In this document: piece after piece, positions 56,104 to 64,000 of the stretch
How the letters are laid out: each line of letters starts with the position of its first letter
Numbering within the stretch: position 1 is the first letter of the stretch
NCBI GenBank assembly: GCA_033064195.1
Contig: JARBJD010000054.1
Location: 1-64,000, forward strand
From: Blattamonas nauphoetae
Lineage: Eukaryota > Preaxostyla > Oxymonadida
Direction of reading: 5' to 3'
DNA: 64,000 nucleotides
Program-made: the position numbers and the translations under genes
Notes under the pieces: generated by a model
What the model saw: the letters and a program-made list of their open reading frames with translations, nothing else
What the model was told of the DNA's origin: nothing
Databases searched by the model: none

Positions 56104-59100
56104 TTATGATGGGTGGTTGAGAACAAACCATTCCAGCCCCTGACCAAAAACACAAACAAGATTCCCGTTTCCGATCCCGATTGATGGATAAGCACAGACC
56201 CCACCAATTTCTCCAAGTCGAACAGGAGCTCCATCAACTGGAACAAGAGAACTCCCATCATCATCAATACTCCAAGTGCGGAGTGTTTCATCAGTCGACA
56301 CCGAGACGAGTGAAGATTTTTGATGCAAAGTCGGCACCAGACTGCTGTCTGAGTGTGGAGCGACCCAAACAACACCACGGACGCCGCTCGCATGTCCCAT
56401 CGATCGATATTGCGTGTCGAGAACGAGAGAGTCTGGAGTGATGGAGATGACGAGCAGACCAACACATCCATCGTCACCACCAGTTCCCAAAATCAGCTTT
56501 TCATTCTCCAAGTGAGTCTGAGTTGAGTGAACAATCGAGATGCAGTTTACACCGCAGTCATGTGCGTTGGAGATCACTCCACAGAATCTTGTTGTTTGTG
56601 TTGTTGGCTCGTCAAAACACAGTTTTGATGCTGTGAACGGTCTTTTCGTTTTGTTCCCCATTCTGACGTGTTCGACTGTCTCTTTTTGCTGTTCGGTCGA
56701 GATAGGTCGTGTGGTCCTCTGTTCTTCCTTCCGAATCGAGTCTGTGACATCCACAACAAACACATTCCCAGCTGTCCCTCCAAACACAGCAAACACCTTC
56801 TGATTATTGCCTATTCCACAAATCACAAGCTCAACACACAAAATCGCACCAGAAGCCGCACAGTTCTGATGTGATTCTGACGATGGGGGATGGTTAAGTT
56901 GTGTTTGGTTCTCTTTTGTGATATCGATGCAGTCAAAGACATGAATATGACGTATCGTTTCCTCCATTTTTCCATCTTTCTCGCTCACTTCACTTTCTCC
57001 GTGGAGAGAAATAGAGCCGAGAAACACGATACCCTCAGAACTACCAATTGCACAGAGGATGAGAGAGTTGAAGAGCAGGAGAGAAGACGAGAGAAGTCTG
57101 AATTGGACAGCGAGCGATCTGTCGACCAGAGAAGCTCCCTGATCTGTGTGCTTCCATTCTCTTCGAGTGATGGTCGAAAATGACAAAAGGAGGGGAGTGA
57201 TGAATGGAGATTGAGGCGATTTCTGGAAGGAAGTGTCCACCATCCAAAGAGATATGAGATCAGCACTTCCACACGCGAGAACGAGAGAGTGCGAGGAATG
57301 AACGTCTGGAGTCCTTGCCATCCGAGACGTGAAGAGAGAGATGTGTGTCTGATGTGGGAGAGCGATTGTGGAGACAGAATGGATTGATGAGGGATGGATG
57401 TGGACAGCAAACATGATTCTGTCGAGCTGGACAGATGTTGGGGATGGAGTGAGGATGAAGAGCGATGAAGACTGGCGTGTTTGGTACGAGAGAGATTGGA
57501 AGGTCTGCTCCCTTCGAGTGGAGAGGGATGGTCGGAGCGAGAGTTGAGTGAACACAATCCGCCCATCTTCTCCTCCACTCACATTCACCAGTCTTCTCTC
57601 TTCCTGTTGTTTCCCACCATCTCCTCCCAACACAACACACGAGTGCGTTTCTGTCCCATGGTTCGGCGGAAGGAGAACTACCCTGTTTTGATTCATCTCC
57701 TCCTTCGTCGCTTTTGAGTAGCCAACTCCAACATGCAGCATCTCAACACTCCCCCGACTTACAAACAGATGCACCAGCGTCCTCTCCATCTCGTTTGTCC
57801 CACACCCAACTGCGATATCAGCCAGGACAGAATCGGACGTGACACTGGCTCCTCCCGACTCGACAACCACGTCTGAGCTGGGAGGTCGATCCGTGGTGAA
57901 GGAGTTTCGAATGATGGATTCTCCACACGCGAGCGACAGATGGGATATGGACGGGAGTGTTTTCGAAGATTGTGTTGGTTTGAGAGAGATTGTTATGCTT
58001 CTTATTTTGGATATTTCGAATGGTTCGATTCTTTCGGTCGAGATGCCCGTCACAATCATCGTTTTGTGTTTCCAGCCGACGACTCTCAACTGGTTGGTAT
58101 CGTCGACAAAGAGGAGAGCTGGTTGAGTAAGTTTGTCCTCAACAGACGCGATGTAGAGTGGAAGAAGAGCGAGTGAAACAGAAGTGTTTGATGGATATTC
58201 ATTCACATGCACAGCAATCTCGCAGATCGTTCCATTTGTGGCCGCTGTGAAGATCGTCGGCGTCAATCGTCGAATATCCGATGAAGACGGAGAATGAAGA
58301 GGCAGCTGATCAACAACCACAATGCTGTGCCCGTTGTGAAGGTTGGGAATCACAAGCGTCGGTTCTATCTGCTCGAATGGGTGATTTGGACTCAAATCCT
58401 GGAGGAGTGTTCGTGGAAGCACGAAAGCGGTGAGGGTTCCAGCCAAATCGCCTCCGAAAAGAACGGGCGGTTGAGACGGTAGCGAGTAAAGGGAGGATGC
58501 GATGATGACTGACGAGGAAGGGGCGAGACACGAGCAGAGACGATGAATTGAGAGATGTGGAGAGGGGAGGGAGGTGTTGATGGTCTGGGAAAGAAGACGA
58601 AGGAGAGAGAAGATGAATGAAGATAAACGATGCGAAATAATGTTCATGAAATCAGATATAATCGAACATACTGCTCTGACCACGTTGATCTTCCCTCTCT
58701 GATTCTTCCCGGCTCTTTCAAAAGAATACAACACACAGGTCCACCCATTCTCCATCCTTTCCTCCATCGCAACCCCAATCCTCTCTATCGTCCCATTCTG
58801 CAGAGAAATCGACCCAATCAAACACCAACCCTCCCTCGACTCTTTCTCAGTCTCATTTTTGGACAACGACTGTTCTTTGGATGGTGGCAGGCCCAACACT
58901 TCGAGGGTTCCATTTGTCAGTCCGACAAACGCGAATTGCCACTCTGTTTTCGCGACATCGAGACGAGTTTCTTTTGTGCGAGATGAAAACCCGAAGCCCG
59001 AGATGCCAACAGTGTTTGTTTCGGTATTCGCGCTGCTTCGGACGAGCATCCACTGTCCTGATTGTGTCGAGTTGACTGCTGATGGTTGCTGGTCTGGAAA

Positions 59101-60889
59101 AGCCGATATCGGGCTGACCGACGAAGTATTGCCCCAACCGAGCACAAGTTGTTTGTTTGCATTGCGATGGTGTTGAGAAGAAAAGGGCGGGACTGATCTG
59201 AACAAGATCCCACCGTCCTTTGTCCCACAAAACATTCCTTCGCCAGCAAAGCATACTCCACAACTTTTAATCATATATTCATCCGTTTTCCCAACTGATG
59301 TTCGTCTGACTGGCTTTAATAGTGCGTTCGAGGTGGGTTGGGAGTCCTTTGTTGTGTTTGGGCTTAAATCGTCAGATTGAGCGAGTGTCTTCTCTGGATG
59401 TATTTCAGTTGTGCTAATTGTTCCGTAAAATGTGCTTGCCACCCGTGGAACTGCCGTAATAAAGCGGTGGAGGCAGACTGATCCATCATTACCACCTGTG
59501 ACGCATTGAATGGATTCAAGCTCGTTCCCGTCCCGAGTTTCAGCAAGAATTCCATCCAATGTCGTTTTGGGAATACGAGAAACTGAAACACGCCACGCAT
59601 GCTTGGGAAAGTGTGCTTGATTTTCACAGAGGAGTGTTGTAGTTTCTGAGAAGTGGGTATCATCAATGCGCGGTGTTTTCCACACTCTGAGTTTTCCGTC
59701 CTGTGAAACAGAGAATGAAAGCACCATAGTTGGTGTGATGGCGAGAGTTGAGTCCCACACACGTCCTGCATGATCAGAGGAAGTCGAAACAAGTGTTGCA
59801 GAGTACTTCGGAGAGAATTCAGGGTTTGAGGGACATTCGGAATATATGATTGTGTTCTGCGTCCTGTCGAGCGTTGATTGTGGGGGATCATTGGTTGGCA
59901 CTGGTTGGACAAAAAAGAGTCGATGAACTCGATCCTCACACGCACATGAAAGGAATTGTCCATTTTCGTGGAATGATAGAGCAAATGTCATTCCCTGAGA
60001 GAGATGAAGAGGAGAATGTGACGAACAGACAATTAACGATGAATGACGGAATAAAAGAAACAGTAAACATACTCTCATGCTTGATATCACAATTCTTTCG
60101 AGTTTATTGCACTTTTCCTGCCAGTATTCCATCTGTTGAATCTTTATTTGTGGAAAATGTTCTGGATTGACGAAGAGTGGTGCTAAGGACGGAATAATGA
60201 CTACTCGCTCTGCAACACCACCAGCTGAGACGCGAATCTGCTTGAGAGTCGATATTACTTGACAAGGGAGTGAAAACTGTTGAGGATGATTGTCTGCAGA
60301 TGAAGACGAGACAGCTTGTGAAACAAGGACATCATCCTCATTGTTCGGAGATATCTGTGCAAATGCAAGTGAAAACAGATTTCCGAGTGACATGAACATC
60401 GGTAGAGTCAGAACTGAGTCGAATGTCAGTTCTGTCGGACGGTCGCGACATGCAGAGATTTCAAGAACACTCAGTCCCATTCTCGAATAGCCTACAAGCA
60501 GGTAGAATGAAGGAGATTGAGGAGCGTGTTGTTTGAGAGACAAAAACGAAGGCGAGAGATGGTGCACTGCCAGGATCCAATCTGGGAGGTCTCTGATATG
60601 AAAGTGCAAGATTAATTCAGCATCAGAAGGTAACTGATCGCTTTGACGGTCAGTTGTTGACAGGCGAAGCTCGAGGATGGAGAGTTGAGATTGACCAAAA
60701 CAGATTAAGATCTGTGAATCGCCATCTTGAACTGATAACCATAATAGAAAATCAGAAATATGAAATCAAGGAGAAGAGAAATATTGATACAATGTTTGAT
60801 TCCATTGACGGAACAATCGGAGAGGGCTCGAATTGTTTGTTTGTGAGTTTTCTTTTCAACATCAAAGAGATGAAGGAAACATGATGATG
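56104..60889 (-). CDS. WDR6: WDR6/Trm734-like WD40 protein (partner of tRNA 2'-O-methyltransferase)
   Basis: The main frame ends at 56104 and contains two in-frame introns, 58585-58671 (87 bases) and 59995-60072 (78 bases), both GTATGT-type to CAG. A 59-base intron (60732-60790) leads to an exon at 60791-60889 that continues the blade (VNGIKHFQDGDSQILICFG). Its acceptor at 60890 shows that a still earlier exon exists, so the ATG is not placed; the TTG at 60609 is only mid-frame. Evidence for WDR6 is DLPDWILAVHHL near the N-terminus and, at the C-terminus, AHDCGVNCISIVHS, LGTGGDDGCVGLLVISI, VSVSTDETLRTWSID and VFGQGLEWFVL. In yeast and human the protein serves FTSJ1/Trm7 in wobble-34 methylation. 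At about 1500 residues it is longer than the usual 1100. Confidence 0.85.
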
Positions 60890-61559
60890 CTGTCAAGATA
60901 AAAGGTTGATTTTATGGAGTGAGACGAAAAAGAAGGATGTTGAATCATGTGAGAGAAACAAACAGGAGACGAATAATTGTGGTGTCAAAAACGTTAGACA
61001 GGTGGTGGGAGCCCATGAAAGGGCTGAGAATACATGACTCTTATTTGAAGAAATATCTAAAGTATCACATAGAGAGACATTTGATGATTTCATCTGTGTT
61101 CAATGGAATTCCTGGGTTGATCTGCCAGTCAAGAGTTCTTGAAACGATACTACTTCGAAAAGGTCGAATATTCCACAGTTCACACGTTTATTATAACTTT
61201 GAATCGGTTATTGTACAAATCTGACCCGTTCCGACAGTCCATGGGTTCGATCATCCCTCCTCGACACTCTCATCTTCTATTCGACCCCTCTTCACATTCA
61301 TTATCATATTTGTCTCCAGTACAGTGGTATTTGAAAGTTTGTTCCTGGTAGTGTCTGTGTCAGTGATTTTGGATTGATTTTTTTGGGAAGTCGTTCTTTT
61401 TGGTTCAATGAATACATGCGTTCCAGCACTGACTTGTGCTTTTTTTGTTATTTTCCTTCTCCTTTCTCAATGCCATTTTCATTTTTCGATTGTGATCGTT
61501 CTCCTTCATATTTTTCTCGTCATTCTTCATATCCAGCTGAACTCTCTATTTTAAAACCT
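60890..61559. other. Head-to-head region between WDR6 and the third 927-aa paralog
   Basis: Should hold the first exon and promoter of WDR6 and the promoter or 5' exon of the paralog. A block at about 61245-61320 matches the upstream flank of both tandem copies. The acceptor CATATCCAG ends at 61536. Confidence 0.5.
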
Positions 61560-64000
61560 ATGGACACCCAATTGATCTCAACTCCCCTCCAAACATCAGA
61601 ATGTGATTTGGAAAGAATTCACAATGATGAGACAGTCTCATCGGACGCAGCTGAGGAGCCTGAATCGTTGGAATTTCCAGCCTTCCTCGCCATCGACATC
61701 GGAGATTCCCGTACATCTGATGACGATATTCGCACCTTCTTGAAGTCACTCACAACATACATGCAGCACGCAAAGCATCTCGCACCTCATATCTTCGATC
61801 GAATCACCACAATCCTGGAACAACTCCAACGCAGGATTTCGTTATCCACTGACTCGCGAATCAAGTCTCTATTCATCTTTCCCTGTTTGGATCGGGTCAT
61901 CGATCATCCCTGTTTTGAGACATGGCCTTGGCATGTTCTTCTGTCCGCTCGCAACTCTCGCCTCTCTATCGCTGTGCTCGGCATTCTTCGAGTGGAACTT
62001 CGCTATATATCACCAAACTCAATGATGAACACATTGTTGTCAGGCTTTATTCCTTCGCTACTCTCGGCATTGGGGGAAGAATCGCTTCTCTCGCTTTCTC
62101 TCTCAGATCCTCTCCACAGTGCTATCTTTGCCTTTCTGAATGAACAGATGAATACTGTGAGATGGTTCTCACTCATTACGATTTACTCATCCTCTGAAGA
62201 GCTCACCTCTCAACTGCTCCATCACCTGCTTGTCCCTCTCCGTTCTCTCCTCATTCGCGATCTCAAATCCCTGGAGCCCTTCTCAACTCGGATGTATCAT
62301 GCATTTTGGAAAAAAAATCCCATCAACCTCATCGGTCGTCAGCGACTTGCCATCGTACAACGCAACGACCAGATATATGCTCTTTTGGTTGTTATCCGTT
62401 ATTGTGCAGTTCTGCGACAGGGACAGAATGAGTTTGTTGCTTTCATGATGGGATTGATGCAGGAAGTGTGGGAAGAGAGGAGGAGGGAGGGTTTGGTGTT
62501 GGACGAACCTGTTCCGCTGTTCGTGTCCACTCCTCTCCGCACGAACATGACGCCTCCTGAAATGGTGCCACTTTTGGACTCAGCGAGTGCCTTCCTCGCT
62601 TCGACGGATCCTCTCTCCGACTCCCACGCTATCACTGTCACTCTCTTCCTGATCTCCTTCGACAACATCACTTTCATCCAAACGGAACAGGGCAGAGACG
62701 TCTTCAGTTCGTCTTTTGTCGCCTCACTCTCATACTGCCCTCCCTTCGCCAGGAGCGTTGCCACACTGATTCTTCTCTCCCTGACATGTTCACATCTCGA
62801 CATTCGGAAAGAACACAAAAAATTCTGGCTCGATTGCATCTTCTCACAACAGGAAAATGTGATGTCCGCTGCCAACTGCGGATTATTCGCAAATCTGGTG
62901 GGGGCAGCTCAGACACTTCAAACTGGATGGTCCGATGAGAACATTCTCGAAGTCCACAGCTTTTTCACTGACATTGTCGAATTGTCCGTGAAGATGATCG
63001 CTCCGTGTGGATCCACTCTGGAAACGGATTTAGACATCGAACAATCCCAACAGACTCAACAAATCATTGCGAACAATGTTCTTGTCCCACTTCGCCAGTC
63101 TCTCGTTCACTGTGCCAGAACGAACACTCGGATTGCACCTCATTTCAGATTTCTTTCATGCCAAGACATCAACCATCCGAGCATGGTTCGATTCTTCTCG
63201 GGAGTGTGGGAGGAAGTGCGTCGGGAGGCGATTGAGATTGTGTGTGGAGAGGACGAAGCAGAAGCTCCTGTGTTCCTGACGATGGATCTTTTCTCGCGTC
63301 TGTCGATGGAAGAGACTGAGTTGGGCCTGTCTTCTCTCTCTTCGTATCTTTCGACGACACCCTCTCCTCCACCGCCAGTTGCCTCCTCCATCCATCTCTT
63401 CCTCCTCACAATCGCAACTGTCTCCTCCCTCCCGTTGTCTGAACAGAGGAAGATTAGAGCTCGTTCGCCATGGGCTCGGATTGATTCCCAACTGCAGGTC
63501 TGGATTCGCTCCCATCGCAGTTTTGCGAAATGTTTTGCTGAGTTTGTTCCGACCCTTCTTCTCACCAGCCGTTATGATGATGATGTCCAAAGCCACCTCG
63601 AATGGATTCTCGAGAGCGTCATGGTCTCTTCATCCAACTCATCTGAAATCATTCTGTCTCTCACAGATGCTGGCCTCTTCTCAAACATGGCACTCGTTTT
63701 GAGAACAAAAATACATTCAAACAGTCGTTTCGCCATCTCATCCGACAACATTCGATGCTTCCTGGACATTATGAAGGCGTGTCTGAGCATCGTTCCAACA
63801 TCATTTTCTGTGCCTGTCGAAGATCAGCGAAGGGAAAGCGAACACCGAGCACACATTCTCGTTGAGAAAGTGCTGATCGCATCCCAACCTTTTCTGATGT
63901 CTCTCCTTCCTTATCTGTCAGTCTCTCGCTATATTTCTTCGGTGATTTCTTCTCTGACAGAATTGTTGAGGACGATCGGACATGTGGAATGGCACTATCC
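61560..64000 (+). CDS. Third copy of the 927-aa helical protein, runs off the window
   Basis: I read this frame codon by codon from the ATG at 61560: it is open to the last base, about 813 codons, with no stop. It starts MDTQLISTPLQTSECDLE and keeps the family signatures HNDETVSSDAAEEPESLE, PLRTNMTPPEMVPLLDSAS, GVWEEVRREAIE, CGEDEAEAPV and METELGLSSLSSYLS. It is on the opposite strand from the tandem pair and about 20 kb away. The frame is open upstream to the acceptor at 61536 (ELSILKP before the Met). The last 110 residues or so should lie beyond the window edge. Function unknown. Confidence 0.88.
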   Translation, partial: MDTQLISTPLQTSECDLERIHNDETVSSDAAEEPESLEFPAFLAIDIGDSRTSDDDIRTFLKSLTTYMQHAKHLAPHIFDRITTILEQLQRRISLSTDSRIKSLFIFPCLDRVIDHPCFETWPWHVLLSARNSRLSIAVLGILRVELRYISPNSMMNTLLSGFIPSLLSALGEESLLSLSLSDPLHSAIFAFLNEQMNTVRWFSLITIYSSSEELTSQLLHHLLVPLRSLLIRDLKSLEPFSTRMYHAFWKKNPINLIGRQRLAIVQRNDQIYALLVVIRYCAVLRQGQNEFVAFMMGLMQEVWEERRREGLVLDEPVPLFVSTPLRTNMTPPEMVPLLDSASAFLASTDPLSDSHAITVTLFLISFDNITFIQTEQGRDVFSSSFVASLSYCPPFARSVATLILLSLTCSHLDIRKEHKKFWLDCIFSQQENVMSAANCGLFANLVGAAQTLQTGWSDENILEVHSFFTDIVELSVKMIAPCGSTLETDLDIEQSQQTQQIIANNVLVPLRQSLVHCARTNTRIAPHFRFLSCQDINHPSMVRFFSGVWEEVRREAIEIVCGEDEAEAPVFLTMDLFSRLSMEETELGLSSLSSYLSTTPSPPPPVASSIHLFLLTIATVSSLPLSEQRKIRARSPWARIDSQLQVWIRSHRSFAKCFAEFVPTLLLTSRYDDDVQSHLEWILESVMVSSSNSSEIILSLTDAGLFSNMALVLRTKIHSNSRFAISSDNIRCFLDIMKACLSIVPTSFSVPVEDQRRESEHRAHILVEKVLIASQPFLMSLLPYLSVSRYISSVISSLTELLRTIGHVEWHY

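Noticed and set aside
1-64000. Non-standard genetic code with TAA/TAG read as glutamine, as in the oxymonad Streblomastix
   Set aside because: Conserved genes end at TAA (RAB7), TAG (FIP1, cyclin) and TGA (XPO1, kinase) exactly where homologs end, and no in-frame TAA or TAG occurs in conserved domains.
1-64000. tRNA, rRNA genes and CRISPR arrays
   Set aside because: I looked for T-loop motifs, conserved rRNA blocks and regularly spaced direct repeats, and found none apart from the minisatellite, which has no spacers.

Overview
The window looks like nuclear DNA of an intron-rich, anaerobic flagellate. From memory of such genomes the closest fit is an oxymonad or other Preaxostyla metamonad of the Blattamonas type; this is inference, not a database result. 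The evidence is short spliceosomal introns (34 to about 150 bases, often with GTTTG donors), a short plant/trypanosome-type phosphofructokinase, an EFHC1 flagellar protein, and large lineage-specific paralogous families (membrane beta-helix/pseudokinase proteins, SPRY-like proteins, about 930-residue helical proteins) beside compact housekeeping genes. TAA, TAG and TGA all end recognisable genes (RAB7, FIP1 and cyclin, XPO1 and kinase), so the standard code applies.

Bases 1-15,300 are gene-poor and repeat-rich. They hold an 18-bp minisatellite (1-492), two abutting fold-back DNA elements (2611-4431 and 4434-6275) that share one TA dinucleotide, a small TIR element (7880-8244), a 606-bp MITE (12192-12797) with a TGA target duplication and a matching empty site, a possible 1.7-kb TIR element (13269-14980), and broken pieces of host gene families.

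Bases 15,300-34,100 are a compact housekeeping block: a coiled-coil/SPRY-like protein, EFHC1, ABCE1 (ribosome recycling), a zinc-finger protein, XPO1 (nuclear export), phosphofructokinase, a WD40 protein resembling striatin, and a RAB7-like GTPase carrying Leu at the catalytic Gln position. Genes are 100-600 bases apart. PFK and the WD40 gene are divergent over 117 bases.

Bases 34,300-42,200 are a tandem duplication of about 4.1 kb carrying two 927-residue paralogs. A third copy lies inverted at 61,560 and runs off the window end. Bases 42,909-49,941 encode a giant surface protein (signal peptide, Cys-motif beta-helix, repeated beta domains, one membrane span, degenerate kinase C-lobe) interrupted by one in-frame stop and one frame change.

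Bases 50,488-60,900 return to housekeeping genes: FIP1 (polyadenylation), a cyclin-Y-like protein, a CAMK-like kinase with eight introns of 34-50 bases, and a WDR6 ortholog (tRNA 2'-O-methylation partner). Exon coordinates were worked out by hand from frame continuity, GT/AG borders and remembered homologs; no transcript data were available.
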